From Sciscionella marina DSM 45152 (GTDB taxonomy: Bacteria > Actinomycetota > Actinomycetes > Mycobacteriales > Pseudonocardiaceae): a DNA stretch of 45,232 nt. The notes under the pieces are model-generated. The model was not told where the DNA came from. It ran no database searches and worked only from the letters and a program-made list of their open reading frames with translations. The DNA lies in assembly GCF_000379465.1 (NCBI RefSeq), contig NZ_KB905407.1, positions 1 to 45,232 of the forward strand, written 5' to 3'. The position numbers and the translations under genes are program-made. How positions within the stretch are numbered: position 1 is the first letter of the stretch; every line of letters starts with the position of its first letter. Below, piece after piece: positions 27,601 to 38,800 of this stretch.

Positions 27601-30600
27601 GTTCCGGAGAGCACCACCGACCGCGGACCGTTGACAGCGGCCAGACCGGCGCCGTCGGAGAGGAATTCGGCGACCTCGGCTTCACTCGCCTCGACGGCGA
27701 CCATCACGCCCCCCTCGGGCAGGGCCTCCATCAGCCGTCCCCGCGCCTCGATCAGGGTGACCGCGTGCTCCAGGGACAGCACCCCGGCGACGTGCGCCGC
27801 GGCGATCTCGCCTATCGAGTGCCCGGCGAGGAACGCGGGCCGTACTCCCCAGGACTCGAAGAGCCGGTAGAGCGCGACCTCGAGAGCGAAGATCGCGGGC
27901 TGAGCGGAACCGGTCCGGCCGAGTGTTGCGGCATCGTCCACATCCCGCACGGCGGGCAGCAGTGCGGCGATCTCGTCGTAGGCCGCCGCGAACGCGGGAA
28001 ACGCCGCGTACAGCTCGCGGCCCATCCCGGCCCGCTGGGACCCCTGACCGGTGAACAGGAAAGCCGTCCGGCCCGGGGCAGTCGCACCGGTGATCAGGTT
28101 CGCGGCCGCGCCGTCGATCACGGCCGTTCCCTCGGACAGGGCGTCCAGTCCGGCGGCCGCATCCCCCACGATCACGGCACGGTGTTCGTGCTGGGTCCGC
28201 GTAGTGGCCAGGGAGAACCCGACATCCGCCGCGGCACCGAGTTCGTCCACAGTGGACGCGAGCCGTGCGGCCTGCGCGGCCAGTGCCTCCGGGGTGCGGC
28301 CCGCCACCGGATAGGCGGCGACCGGCAGCGGCTCCGAGGGCCGTGGTTCGGGTTGTTCGGGTGCCTGTTCCAGGATCACGTGTGCGTTGGTGCCACTGAT
28401 CCCGAACGAGGAGACACCGGCCCGGCGCGGGCGATCGGTCTCCGGCCACGCGCGCTTGTCGGCCAGCAGGGCGACATTGCCGGACTCCCAGTCCACGTGC
28501 GGGGAGGGCTCGTCCAGGTGCAACGTCTTCGGCAGCATGCCGTGCCCGATGGCCTCGACCATCTTGATGATCCCCGCGACACCGGCGGCCGCCTGCGTGT
28601 GCCCGATATTCGACTTGATCGAGCCCAGATACAGCGGTTCCGCGCGTCCCTGGCCGTAGGTGGACAGCAGCGCCTGCGCCTCGATCGGATCACCGAGAGC
28701 CGTACCGGTGCCGTGCGCCTCGACAGCGTCCACTGTGGACGCTTCCACCCCGGCATTGCCCAGTGCCGCACGGATCACCCGCTGCTGCGAGGGACCGTTC
28801 GGCGCGGTAAGCCCGTTCGAGGCACCGTCTTGATTGACCGCGGACCCCTTGACGACCGCCAATACGCGGTGCCCCTTGCGCCGTGCCTCGGAAAGCCGCT
28901 CCAGGACCAGGAATCCGACGCCCTCGGCCCAGTTCGTTCCGTCGGCGGCACCCGCGAACGGTTTGCACCGCCCGTCCGCGGCCAAGCCGCGCTGCCTGGA
29001 GAATTCGATGAACATGTCCGGAGAGGCCATCACGTTGACCCCGCCGGCCAGTGCCAGTGTGCACTCGCCCGCGCGCAGTGCCTGCGCCGCCAGGTGCACC
29101 GCGACCAGCGAGGAGGAACACGCCGTGTCCACCGACACCGCCGGGCCCTCCAGGCCGAGCGCGTAGGCGACCCGGCCGGAGATGACGCTGCTGAACGAGG
29201 CCGTGCCGAGGAAACCCTGCACCTGCTCGGGAATTGCGCTCAGCCGGGAAACGTAATCGTTGGACAGCGCCCCGGCGAACACCCCGGTTGTGCTGCCACG
29301 TAAGGACGCCGGATCGATCCCGGCCCGTTCCACCGCCTCCCACACGGTCTCCAGCACCTGGCGCTGCTGCGGGTCCATGGCAAGAGCCTCGCGCGGCGAG
29401 ATCCCGAAGAACTCCGGATCGAAATCGCCCGCATCGTAAAGGAATGCGCCTTCGGAGGCGTACGTCGTACCGCGGTGATCGGGATCCGGGTGGAACAGCG
29501 AGTCCAGCGGCCAGTCCCGGTCGGCGGGGAACTCACCGACACCGTCGCCGCCCTCGGCGACCAGCTGCCACAACTGTGCCGGTGAGCTGACACCGCCCGG
29601 ATAGCGGCAACCCATGCCGACGATCGCGATCGGATCGGCCGTCGTGCCGGTTCCCGTCACTTCGGGAACCGTGGCGACCGGAACCGCTTCCGCGGAGCCG
29701 AGGAGTTCGGTGCGCAGATAACTGCTCAGCGCCGCGGGTGTCGGGTGATCGAAGACGAGCGTCGCGGGCAGCCGCAGCCCGCTCGCGGCATTGATCCGGT
29801 TGCGCAGTTCCACCGCGGTGAGCGAGTCGAAACCGATCTCGTTGAACGCCCGGCTCGCGGCGATCCCGCTCGCCTCACCGTGCCCGAGCACCAGCGCGAC
29901 CTCGCGGCGCACCAGGTCGAGCAGCAGTTCCTCCTGCTCGGCCCCAGGCAGCCCGGCGAGGCTGCGGCGCAGTTCGCCCGCCTGCTCGGCGGTGGCCGTC
30001 CTGGCCTTGGCCCGTGCGGAACCGCCGACGAGAGCGCGGATCAGCGGGGAGATCGGCGCCTCGCTGGCCCGCACCGTCGCGCGGTCGAGCTTCAGGCCGA
30101 GCAGCACGGCGTGGTCGAGGCCGACCGCGCGGTCGAACATCGCCAGGCCCTCGGCACCGTCGATCGGCGGGAAACCGCTGCGCCGCATGCGTTCCTCGCC
30201 CTCATCGCCGAGCTCGCCGCGCATCCCGCCGGACCACAGGCCCCAGGCGATCGACTGCGCGGGCAGTCCTTCGGCCCGGCGGCGGACCGCGAGACCGTCG
30301 AGGAACGCGTTGGCAGCCGCGTAGTTGCCCTGCCCGGGATTGCCGAGCATCCCGGCGGCCGAGGAGAAGTTCACGAACCAGCGCAGCGGAAGGCCCGCGG
30401 TCAGCTCATGCAGCTGCCAGGCGGCGTCGGCCTTCGGGGACAGCACCCGGTCCAGCCGCTCCGGGCTCAGCATCTCGATCGGGCCGTCGTCGAGCACACC
30501 GGCGGCGTGCACCACACCGGTGAGCGGGTGCCCGGCCGGGATCCCGGCGAGCAGCGCGGCCACGGCCTCCCGGTCGGAGCTGTCGCAGGCGGCGATCCGG

Positions 30601-33600
30601 ACGGAGGCGCCCAGACCGGTCAGCTCCCCGGCCAGTTCCGCCGCGCCGGGAGCGTCCGGTCCGCGACGGCTGGTCAGGATCAGGTTGCCGACGCCGTGTC
30701 CGGTGATCAGGTGCCGGGCCAGCATCGCACCGAGCCCGCCGGTGCCCCCGGTGATCAACACGGTCTCGTGTGGCTGCGGTCCGCGCGGGATGGTGAGCAC
30801 CAGCTTGCCGACGTGCTTCGCCTGGCTGAGCAAGCGAAACGCCTCGGGCGCGCGCCGCACGTCCCAGACCCGGCGCGGCAGCGGAGCGAACGTGCCCGCC
30901 CCGAACAGTTCCAGGACCTCGGCCCACATCCGGGAGAACTGGTCCGGCCCCGCCTCGATGAGGTCGTAGGGCCGGTAGTGCACGCCCGGGTGTTCGGCGG
31001 CGACTTCCTCCGGATCGCGCAGACCGGCCTTGCCCATCTCGAGGAACCGGCCGCCGCTGGGCAGCAGCCGCAGGGACGCGTCCACGAACTCCCCGGTGAG
31101 CGCGTCGAGCACGACGTCGACGCCGCGGCCCTCGCTGGTGGCCAGGAACTGCTGCTCGAAATCCAGGGTGCGGGAGTTGGCGATGTGTGTCTCGTCGAGC
31201 CCGGCTTCGCGCAGCAGGTACTGTTTGGCCGGGCTGGCGGTGCTGTACACCTCGGCGCCGAGATGCCGGGCGATCTGGATCGCCGCCATCCCTACCCCAC
31301 CGGCTCCGGCGTGGATCAGCACGCTCTCCCCGGCACGCAGCCCGGCGAGCTCCTTGAGCCCGAAGTACGCGGTGAGGAAGACCAGCGGCACGGATGCGGC
31401 CGCTTCGAACGTCCAGCCGTCCGGGATGCGCGCGCACATCGAACGCTGCGCGGTGGTGACCGTGCCGATACCACCGAGGGCGACACCCATCACCGGATCA
31501 CCGGGAGCGAGGTCGTCCACGTCGGCTCCGACCTCGATGACGGTCCCCGCCACCTCGTTGCCGAGCGGTCCGGGTTCACCGTCGAACATGCCGAGCACGT
31601 TCAGCGCGTCCCGGAAGTTCAGGCCCGCCGCCGAGACCGCGATGCGGATGTCGCGTGGTGCCAGGGGATCCAGCGCCTGCGGGCACGGCTCGATGCGCAG
31701 GTCCTCCAGCGTCCCTCGCGCGGCCATGCCGAGCCGCCAGGCTTCCTCCGCTGGCGGGGACAGGACATCGGGTCCGGGCACCGGGCCGAGACGCGGCACG
31801 GAGAACTCCGCCTCGCACACCGCCAGCTGTGGTTCACCGGTCGCCAGCGCCGCGGCGATCTCCGCACCGGAGAGATCTCCGGTGTCGCTGTCCACGAGGA
31901 CGAACCGCCCCGGGGACTCGCTCTGCGCGGACCGGACCAGGCCCCAGACCGCGGCCGCGGCCGGATCGACCCGCTCACCGGTGGCGCCCGTGGTGAGGAT
32001 GATCAGCCGCGCCTCGGCGAAGCGTTCCTGGCTCGACCACCGCTGCAGGACGCCGAGGACTTCCCGGGTGGCCAGCCGCGCACTGCCCGCGGCGTCCACC
32101 GGATCGGTCAGCACGGGCAGCACGACGACCGGTGGGACCGGGCCGTCGCCGAGGCGGCCGTGAAAGGACCACTCCACGGCTTCGGGCTCCGCGGGTACCG
32201 GGAGCGGGGCCCAGTCGAGCCGCCACAGCGCGTCCATCCCGGGCGCCGCGGGCACGGTAAGCGGACCCGCGGTGAGCTCACGCAAGGTCAGCGAGCCCAC
32301 GGTGACCACCGGCGCACCGGTGCCGTCGGCCGCGCGCAGCGTCACGGCGCCGGATTCCTCGCGACCGATCCGCAACCGCAGCCGATCGGCGCCACCGGCG
32401 TGCAGGGTGACGTGCTGCCAGAGGAACGGCAGCTGCGCACCTCCGCCCTCGCCGGTGAGCAGGCCGATCGCGTGCAGTCCGGCATCCAGCAGCGCGGGAT
32501 GCAGACCGAACCGTCCGGCATCGGAGGTCACCGAGGCATCGGGCAGTGCCGCCTCGGCGAAGACCTCGGTTCCCGCGCGCCAGGCCCGGGTCAGGCCACG
32601 GAAACTCGGCCCGTACTCCATACCCGCGGCGGCGAACGCCGGATAGACCTCGGTGAGATCGATCGGCTCGGCATCGCGCGGGGGCCATGCCGTCAGCTCG
32701 AACCCGGCACCGGGAGCGACCGGTGCGAGGGTTCCGGTGCCGTGCAGCGTCCAGGCGTCCTGTCCGGATCGGGAGTAGACCGCGGCCGCGCGGCGGCCGG
32801 TTTCGTCCGGCCCGGCCACCGCGACCTGCACGTCGACCGCCCCGGCAAGCAGCATCGGCTCCCGTAGCGTCAGCTCCTCCAGGTGCGCGCAGCCGGCCTC
32901 ATCACCCGCGCGCAGCACCAGTTCGACCAGCGCGGTGCCCGGGACGATCACCGAGCCGCCGACAGCGTGATCGGCCAGCCAAGGGTGAGTGGACGGGGAG
33001 ATCCGGCCGGTGAGCACCACCCCGGAGTCCTCGGCCAGCGCCACGGATGCGCCGAGCAACGGATGAGCGGCGTCGGCGAGGCCGAGCCCACTCGGATCAC
33101 CGGCTCCCCCGGTACCGCGCAGCCAGTAGGTGTCCCGCTGGAACGGGTAAGTCGGCAGGTCCACGGTCCGGGCGCCGGTGCCCGCGTAGAACCTCGTCCA
33201 GTCCACCGTGGCGCCGCGCACGTACAGCTCGGCGAGTACGGACAGCGCGGTCCCGGTCTCCGGCCGGTCACGGCGCAGCACCGGCACCGTCAGCGCGCCC
33301 TCGGCGGGCAACGTCCTGGCCGCCATCCCGGCAAGCACCGAGTCCGGCCCGATCTCGATGAACCGGGTAACGCCCTCCTCGCGCAGAAACCGGACACCGT
33401 CGGCGAACCGGACCGGTCGCCGCACGTGCCGCGGCCAGTAACCGGGAACAGTCACCTCGTCCGGGCCGGCGAGTCGTCCGGTCACATTGGACACCACCGG
33501 GATCGTGGGCTCGTGGTAGCTCACCTGCTCGGCGATCGTGCCGAATTCGGTCAGCATGCCGTCCATCCGCGCGGAGTGCGAGGCATGCGAGATGTTGAGC

Positions 33601-35816
33601 CGTTTGGTCTTCCTGCCGCGCTCGGCGAACGTCGCCGCGAGCGCCTCGGCCGCCGCCTCCTCGCCGGAGACCACGACCGAATCGGGCGCGTTGAGGGTGC
33701 CGATCGCGAGGCCCTCGGGCAGTTCCGCGCTGACCTCTTCCTCGCTCGCCTGGATACCGATCATGGCGCCACCGGGTGGCTGCGCCTCCATCAGGCGACC
33801 GCGGGCCGCCACCATCCGCGCCGCGTCGGCGAGGTCCCAGACCCCGGCGACGTGCGCGGCCGCGAGCTCACCGGCGGAGTGCCCCACGACGTAGTCGGTC
33901 CGCGCTCCCCAGCTCTCCAGCAGCCGGAACAACGCCACCTGGAGAGCGAACAGCGCGGGCTGGGCATACCCCATCCGGTCCAGTGGTGCCTGTTCGGTAC
34001 CGAACACCAGTTCGGCGAGCGGCCGGTCGAGGTGTTCGTCGAGTGCGGCACACGCTTCGTCGAATGCCGCCCGGTACACCGGAAAGGCGTCGTAGAGCTC
34101 CCGCCCCATCCCGCAGCGCTGGGATCCCATACCGGAAAACAGGAACGCGGTCCGCCCGTGCGACGGATCGCCGGTGACCACCCCCGGAGCGGGTGCGCCG
34201 TCCGCGAGCGCGGTCAGTCCGGCAGCGAGGTCCTGGCGCGTGCTGCCGATCACCGCTGCGCGTGATTCGAGCGCGGTGCGAGTGCTCGCCAGCGACCAGC
34301 CGAGGTCGAGCGGGTCGGTTTCGTCCACTGTGGACAGCAGTTCGCGCGCGGTCGCCTGCAGTGCCGCCGGGCCACGGGCGGAGAGCACCCATGGCTGGGC
34401 GGCAGGCGGAGTCCGCGCACCGGTCTGCTCCTCGGCGGCGGGCGCCTGTTCCAGGATGATGTGCGCGTTGGTCCCGCTCAGGCCGAACGCCGAGACCCCG
34501 GCCCGGCGCGGCCGCTCGCCCGAGGGCCAGGCGCGGCGCTCGGTGATCAGCTCCACCGCTCCCGCAGACCAGTCCACATGCGGCGTCGGTTCGTCGATGT
34601 GCAGCGTCTCGGGCAGCACGCCGTGGCGCATCGCCTCGATCATCTTGATGATTCCGGCCGCGCCCGCCGCGGCCTGAGTGTGCCCGATGTTCGACTTGAT
34701 CGAGCCGAGCCACAGCGGCTCCTCCCGGTCCTGGCCGTAGGTGGCCAGCAGGGCCTGCGCCTCGATCGGGTCACCGAGCGCGGTACCGGTGCCGTGTGCC
34801 TCGACCGCGTCGATTTCGGCCGCATCGAGTTTCGCGCTGGCCAGCGCCGCCCGGATCACCCGTTGCTGGGAAGGACCATTCGGTGCGGTCAGTCCGTTGG
34901 ATGCACCGTCGGAGTTCACCGCCGAGCCACGGATCACCGCGAGGATGCGGTGCCCGTTGCTCCGGGCGTCGGAAAGCTTCTCCAGCAGCAGCATGCCCGC
35001 GCCCTCGGACCAGCCGGTGCCATCGGATGCCTTCGCGAACGCCTTGCAGCGACCGTCCGCGGCCATCCCGCGCTGGCGGGAGAACTCCACGAAGGTCTCC
35101 GGGGTGGCCATCACCGTGACACCACCGGCGAGCGCGAGCGAGCACTCCCCCGAGCGCAGCGCGTGCGCGGCCAGGTGCACCGCGACGAGGGACGAGGAAC
35201 AGGCCGTGTCGATCGTGACGGCCGGGCCCTCGAGACCGAGCGTGTAGGCGATCCGGCCGGAGAGCACACTGCTGGAGGCACCGGTACCGAGAAACCCTTC
35301 GACCTCCTCGGCGGCCCCGTCGAAGCCGGACACGTACTCGCTGCGCATCGCCCCGGCGAACACCCCGGTGTCGCTGCCCTTGAGCCGCGCGGTGTCCAGG
35401 CCCGCCCGTTCGAAGGTCTCCCAGGTGACCTCCAGCAGCAACCGTTGCTGCGGGTCCATGGCCAGTGCCTCCCGCGGCGAGATACCGAAGAAGCCCGCGT
35501 CGAACTCGGCCGCGTCGTGCAGGAACCCGCCCTGATCGCAGTAGGTCGTGCCGCGGTGTTCCGGATCCGGGTGGTACAGCGCCTCGATGTCCCAGCCGCG
35601 GTCGGCCGGGAAGGCCGAGATGCCGTCGCCGCCACCGGAAACCAAGTCCCACAAGCCTTCCGGCGAGGTCACCCCGCCCGGGTAGCGGCAGGCCATACCG
35701 ACAACGGCCAGCGGCTCGGAACCGCTCTGCTCGGCCTCCTGGAGCCGGCGCCGCGTCTCGCGCAGTTCGGCGGCCAGTCGCTTGAAATAGTCGAGCGTGC
35801 GCTCGTCGGTGGTCAT
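24672..35816 (-). CDS. PKS B: two modules, KS-AT-DH-ER-KR-ACP and KS-AT-DH(dead)-KR-ACP
   Basis: The protein has 3714 residues. An N-terminal docking helix (1-33) is followed by module B1: KS (Cys206), AT (GHSAGE Ser647; specificity motif HASH 744-747, between malonyl HAFH and methylmalonyl YASH), DH ([10 protein letters not shown] His950, HPALLDA Asp1111), ER (LNFRDAL about 1400, [10 protein letters not shown] about 1503), KR (about 1685, LDD, Tyr1832), ACP (Ser1998). B1 should give a fully reduced unit. Module B2: KS (Cys2233), AT (Ser2667, HAFH 2764-2767, malonyl), a DH remnant lacking both catalytic motifs, KR (VDD B-type-like, Tyr3434), ACP (Ser3598), giving a hydroxyl. The C-terminus (about 3640-3714) is an acidic helical docking region for PKS C. 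AGGAGGA lies 8 nt before the ATG. Confidence 0.95.
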   Translation of the reverse strand: MTTDERTLDYFKRLAAELRETRRRLQEAEQSGSEPLAVVGMACRYPGGVTSPEGLWDLVSGGGDGISAFPADRGWDIEALYHPDPEHRGTTYCDQGGFLHDAAEFDAGFFGISPREALAMDPQQRLLLEVTWETFERAGLDTARLKGSDTGVFAGAMRSEYVSGFDGAAEEVEGFLGTGASSSVLSGRIAYTLGLEGPAVTIDTACSSSLVAVHLAAHALRSGECSLALAGGVTVMATPETFVEFSRQRGMAADGRCKAFAKASDGTGWSEGAGMLLLEKLSDARSNGHRILAVIRGSAVNSDGASNGLTAPNGPSQQRVIRAALASAKLDAAEIDAVEAHGTGTALGDPIEAQALLATYGQDREEPLWLGSIKSNIGHTQAAAGAAGIIKMIEAMRHGVLPETLHIDEPTPHVDWSAGAVELITERRAWPSGERPRRAGVSAFGLSGTNAHIILEQAPAAEEQTGARTPPAAQPWVLSARGPAALQATARELLSTVDETDPLDLGWSLASTRTALESRAAVIGSTRQDLAAGLTALADGAPAPGVVTGDPSHGRTAFLFSGMGSQRCGMGRELYDAFPVYRAAFDEACAALDEHLDRPLAELVFGTEQAPLDRMGYAQPALFALQVALFRLLESWGARTDYVVGHSAGELAAAHVAGVWDLADAARMVAARGRLMEAQPPGGAMIGIQASEEEVSAELPEGLAIGTLNAPDSVVVSGEEAAAEALAATFAERGRKTKRLNISHASHSARMDGMLTEFGTIAEQVSYHEPTIPVVSNVTGRLAGPDEVTVPGYWPRHVRRPVRFADGVRFLREEGVTRFIEIGPDSVLAGMAARTLPAEGALTVPVLRRDRPETGTALSVLAELYVRGATVDWTRFYAGTGARTVDLPTYPFQRDTYWLRGTGGAGDPSGLGLADAAHPLLGASVALAEDSGVVLTGRISPSTHPWLADHAVGGSVIVPGTALVELVLRAGDEAGCAHLEELTLREPMLLAGAVDVQVAVAGPDETGRRAAAVYSRSGQDAWTLHGTGTLAPVAPGAGFELTAWPPRDAEPIDLTEVYPAFAAAGMEYGPSFRGLTRAWRAGTEVFAEAALPDASVTSDAGRFGLHPALLDAGLHAIGLLTGEGGGAQLPFLWQHVTLHAGGADRLRLRIGREESGAVTLRAADGTGAPVVTVGSLTLRELTAGPLTVPAAPGMDALWRLDWAPLPVPAEPEAVEWSFHGRLGDGPVPPVVVLPVLTDPVDAAGSARLATREVLGVLQRWSSQERFAEARLIILTTGATGERVDPAAAAVWGLVRSAQSESPGRFVLVDSDTGDLSGAEIAAALATGEPQLAVCEAEFSVPRLGPVPGPDVLSPPAEEAWRLGMAARGTLEDLRIEPCPQALDPLAPRDIRIAVSAAGLNFRDALNVLGMFDGEPGPLGNEVAGTVIEVGADVDDLAPGDPVMGVALGGIGTVTTAQRSMCARIPDGWTFEAAASVPLVFLTAYFGLKELAGLRAGESVLIHAGAGGVGMAAIQIARHLGAEVYSTASPAKQYLLREAGLDETHIANSRTLDFEQQFLATSEGRGVDVVLDALTGEFVDASLRLLPSGGRFLEMGKAGLRDPEEVAAEHPGVHYRPYDLIEAGPDQFSRMWAEVLELFGAGTFAPLPRRVWDVRRAPEAFRLLSQAKHVGKLVLTIPRGPQPHETVLITGGTGGLGAMLARHLITGHGVGNLILTSRRGPDAPGAAELAGELTGLGASVRIAACDSSDREAVAALLAGIPAGHPLTGVVHAAGVLDDGPIEMLSPERLDRVLSPKADAAWQLHELTAGLPLRWFVNFSSAAGMLGNPGQGNYAAANAFLDGLAVRRRAEGLPAQSIAWGLWSGGMRGELGDEGEERMRRSGFPPIDGAEGLAMFDRAVGLDHAVLLGLKLDRATVRASEAPISPLIRALVGGSARAKARTATAEQAGELRRSLAGLPGAEQEELLLDLVRREVALVLGHGEASGIAASRAFNEIGFDSLTAVELRNRINAASGLRLPATLVFDHPTPAALSSYLRTELLGSAEAVPVATVPEVTGTGTTADPIAIVGMGCRYPGGVSSPAQLWQLVAEGGDGVGEFPADRDWPLDSLFHPDPDHRGTTYASEGAFLYDAGDFDPEFFGISPREALAMDPQQRQVLETVWEAVERAGIDPASLRGSTTGVFAGALSNDYVSRLSAIPEQVQGFLGTASFSSVISGRVAYALGLEGPAVSVDTACSSSLVAVHLAAQALRAGECTLALAGGVNVMASPDMFIEFSRQRGLAADGRCKPFAGAADGTNWAEGVGFLVLERLSEARRKGHRVLAVVKGSAVNQDGASNGLTAPNGPSQQRVIRAALGNAGVEASTVDAVEAHGTGTALGDPIEAQALLSTYGQGRAEPLYLGSIKSNIGHTQAAAGVAGIIKMVEAIGHGMLPKTLHLDEPSPHVDWESGNVALLADKRAWPETDRPRRAGVSSFGISGTNAHVILEQAPEQPEPRPSEPLPVAAYPVAGRTPEALAAQAARLASTVDELGAAADVGFSLATTRTQHEHRAVIVGDAAAGLDALSEGTAVIDGAAANLITGATAPGRTAFLFTGQGSQRAGMGRELYAAFPAFAAAYDEIAALLPAVRDVDDAATLGRTGSAQPAIFALEVALYRLFESWGVRPAFLAGHSIGEIAAAHVAGVLSLEHAVTLIEARGRLMEALPEGGVMVAVEASEAEVAEFLSDGAGLAAVNGPRSVVLSGTETAVGGAAAALEARGRKVKRLEVSHAFHSALMDPMLGEFAEIAGNLNYAEPSIPIVSTRTGNLGTQLGDPDHWVRHVREPVRFADAVETLCAEGVTTFLEIGPDAVLSALAADSATAIPVLRAGHDEATAAVTALARLHVRGVEVDWSGYFAPARPNTVELPTYAFQHERFWLREPARAAASGELRHPVLATAVTSAGDGSVLCSGMLPGAVLPGELADTLLVELAIRAGDEAGSGTLAELRVEAPLAGDREVQVAVGPEQDGRRAVSIHSRAGRDWQRHATGYLVSAPVPAPVAPEGPLTELLAPDAADDTAQLYGLPPGLLEPLLGTYGWPVAWRNVTLYAAGATTVRARLTEDGELTVFDVSGAPVLSAEIAFGERPAVPGGEEQNLHRLAWNQAALGGTEMAWARWEQPGTEVPPAVVLELPESDGDLLGAARATTARVLSAVQEWLAEPRYAESRLVVLTTGAVALSEYDGADPVAAAVWGLVRSAQSEHPDRFVLVDGDGDTALLGRALATGEPQLLLRDGVAYTPRLEPVREPASNAPGLGDGTVLVTGGTGGLGAHVVRHLVRTYGVTDLVLASRRGPEAPGAAELLAELNELGATARIEACDVADRAALSGLLAGIPELRAVVHAAGVVDDGLVEAQTPQRLADVFEPKAVAAWQLHELTKERELAAFVLFSSAAGVLGNAGQGNYAAANAFLDGLATYRRALGLPARSLAWGRWAEGMGGALDATAAQRLNRTGFPALSTTDGLALFDRALATEPAATVPVRLDRTALAAAAGAGLLPPVLRGLVPVVRRRAAAAEAGELRRRLAGQSGPEQERTLLDLVRGHAATVLGHAGPAAIAPARGFLDLGFDSLTAVEFRSALAAETGLQLPTTVVFDYPAPDTLAKYLRAELLAETGPAVAVTEQITRLEALLDEADPADPDIDVRLRRLLTAWSAREPDRVPESTADLEAASPEDLLALIDDEFGSR

Positions 35817-35863
35817 AGCGGTGGTCCTCCTAGCGGCGACGGAGCCGTGGCGCCGGGCCCGGG

Positions 35864-38800
35864 TCAGAGTTCGTTGTCCAGCAGGGCGAACATGTCGTCG
35901 ATGGTTTCCACGTCGAGGTCGGCGTCGTCCTCGCCTTCCGGCCTGGACCGCTGCTGCCAGAGCGTGACCAGCTTCCGGAGCTTCGCCTCGACCTCCGCGC
36001 CTTCGGCCTCCGATACGTCCACTGTGGACAGTTCGGCGGCGAGCCGGTCGATTCCGGCGGTCACCCCGGGTTCCGGTTCGGTGGCCGCGGGAACCACTTC
36101 CGACTGCAGGAATGCGGCGAGCGCGTTCGGGGTCGGGTAGTCGAAGACGAGGGTCGCGGGCAGCCGCAGCCCGGTGGCCGCGTCGAGCCCGTTGCGCAGT
36201 TCCACGGCGGTCAGCGAGTCGAAGCCGAGTTCGGTGAACGCCCGGTCCGGTTCGATCGCGCCCGGGCCCGCGTGCCCGAGCGCGGCCGCGGCCTGGCCAC
36301 GGACCACGCCGAGCAGCACCTGTTCCGCGTCCGGCCCGGACAGTCCGGCGAGCCTGCGCTTGAGCCCTTCGGCCTGTGCCGCTCCGGCCACCGGTGCGGC
36401 GCGGCGGGCGGACCCGCGCACGAGACCGCGCAGCAGCGGCGGAATCGGTTCCTGCTCGGCGCGCAGCCCGGCCAGGTCCAGTTTCACCGGAACCGGCACC
36501 GGTTCGGCGAGGCCGATCGCCCGGTCGAAGAGTTCCAACCCCTCCGCGGGGGTGAAGCTGCCGATACCGTTCCGGCCGATCCGGTCACTGTCCGCCGAGT
36601 CGCCCATCCCCCGGGCCCACAGACCGAAGGCGAGCGAGGTGGCGGGCATACCGAGGGCGCGCCGGTGCTGGGCGAGACCGTCCAGGAAGGTGTTGGCGGC
36701 GGCGTAGTTCGCCTGCCCCGGCGCGCCGAGCACCCCGGCCGCCGAGGAGAACAGCGCGAACATCGCCAGGGCACGATCCCGGGTGAGCTCGTGCAGGTTC
36801 CATGCCGCATCCACCTTGGGGCGCAGCACCTTCGCCAGCCGCTCGGTGTTGAGCCCGGTGAGCAAGCCGTCGTCCAGCACCCCGGCAACGTGGATCACCC
36901 CGGTGAGTTCCGGGATCCGGTCCAGCACGGCGGCGAGCGCCGCGCGGTCGGCGGCGTCGCACGACTCGATCCGGACGGTGGCTCCCAGCCCGGTCAGCTC
37001 CGTGGCCAGTTCGGCCGCGCCGGGCGCGTCCGGGCCGCGACGACTGGTCAGCACCAGATCGGTGATGCCGTGCCGGGAAACCAGATGCCTGGCCAGCATC
37101 GCGCCCAGTTCTCCGGTGCCGCCGGTGATCAGCACGGTGCCACCGGCCGGGTGACGCGGAACGGTCAGCACGACCTCGCCACCGGGCCGTTGATCGGAGT
37201 GTCCCTGTTCGAGATGACGCAGTGCCTCCGGCGCGCGGCGCAGATCCCAGGCGCGGGTCGGCAGCGGAGTGAGCACACCGGCCTCGAACAAGGCGCTCAG
37301 CTCCTCCCATATCCGCGCGATCCGGTCCCGGTCCGCGTCGATCACATCGCCGACCCGGTAGGTCACACCGGAATCCTGCCCGTCCGGGCCGCCGTCCGGA
37401 CCGGACTCCGCCTTGCGCATTTCCACGAACCGCCCACCGCGCGGTAACAGGCGTTCGGCCGCCCCGGCGAACTCCCCCGGCGACTGGTCGAGCGCCACCT
37501 CGGCACCGCGGTCCTCATCGGTGTCCAGCACCACGGCGCCGAAGTGCCTCGCCAGCTGGACGGCGGCCGTCCCGGCCCCCCTCACCGCGGAGTGGATCAG
37601 CACCGATTTCCCCGCCTCGAGCTCCGCGAGATCGGTCAGGGCGTGGTAAGCGGACAGGAACGCCAGCGGTGCCGCGGCGGCCTGCTCGAACGTCCAGCCC
37701 TCCGGAACGCGGGCCAGCAGCTCGCGGTCGGTGAAGGTGAGCGGCCCGAACCCGCGGTGCACCAGGCCCATCACCGGATCACCGGGCGACAGATCACCGA
37801 TCGCCGAGCCGGTTTCCACCACCACACCGGCGGCCCCGCAGCCGAACCGAGCCGGTTCTCCCGGATCCGTGCCGAGCGCGGTGCGCGAGGAGCCCGCATC
37901 GGCCGCACGGACCGCGATCCGCACCGAGCGGGGCGCGAGCTCGGCGGTGGCCTCCGGATACGGCTCAAAGCTCGGTCCGGTGAGGTCCAGGAGCCAGGCC
38001 GCCTCCTGTGGGGGCGGCAGGAGATCGGTGGAGGAGACCGCGGTGAACAGCCGGGCGGCGTGCACAACACCGTGCCGCACGGCGAGCTGCGTCTCCTCTC
38101 CCAGCACGGCGAGCGCGGTCTCCACTTCGGACTCCTCGGCGTCCAGCAGCACCAGCCGTCCCGGGTTCTCGGACTGGGCGCTGCGCACCAAGCCCCAGAC
38201 CGCCGCGGCGGCCGGATCGACGTCGTCCGCCGCGGACACCGCGACAGCATTCTGGGTGCGCACCACCAGCGGAGCCGGATCGCCCTCCGGTTCCGCATCG
38301 GCCAGTTCCTCGTGCAGGCCCGCCAGGACCCTGGTCAGCAGTTCGTGGGTGACCGCAGGGGTATCCGCCCCATCGGGTACCGCGGCGAGCACCCGAGCCC
38401 GCGGAACCGGTCCGGGCTCGTTGGCGACCGAGGCCCAGTCCAGCCGGTACAGGTCACCGGAACTCCCCGGTCCCGGCTCGGTGATCTCGCGCAGCGCCAG
38501 CGCCCCGACCGTCAGGACCGGGGCACCGGCTCCGTCGGTCAGCTCCAGCCGGACCGTGTCCGATCCGGCGGCGGTGACCCGGACGCGGGCGGCCGTCGCC
38601 CCCACCGCGTGCAGCACCACATCCCGCCACTGGAACGGAAGCCGGGTCGCGTGTGGATCCGCCGAGGGCAGCAGGCCGATCGCGTGCAGCGCGGCGTCGA
38701 GCAGCGCCGGGTGCAGCCCGAACCGGGCGGCGTCCTGGTGCAGCGCGGCGGGCAGTTCGAGCTCGGCACAGACATCCTCACCGATCCGCCAGGCCGCGCG

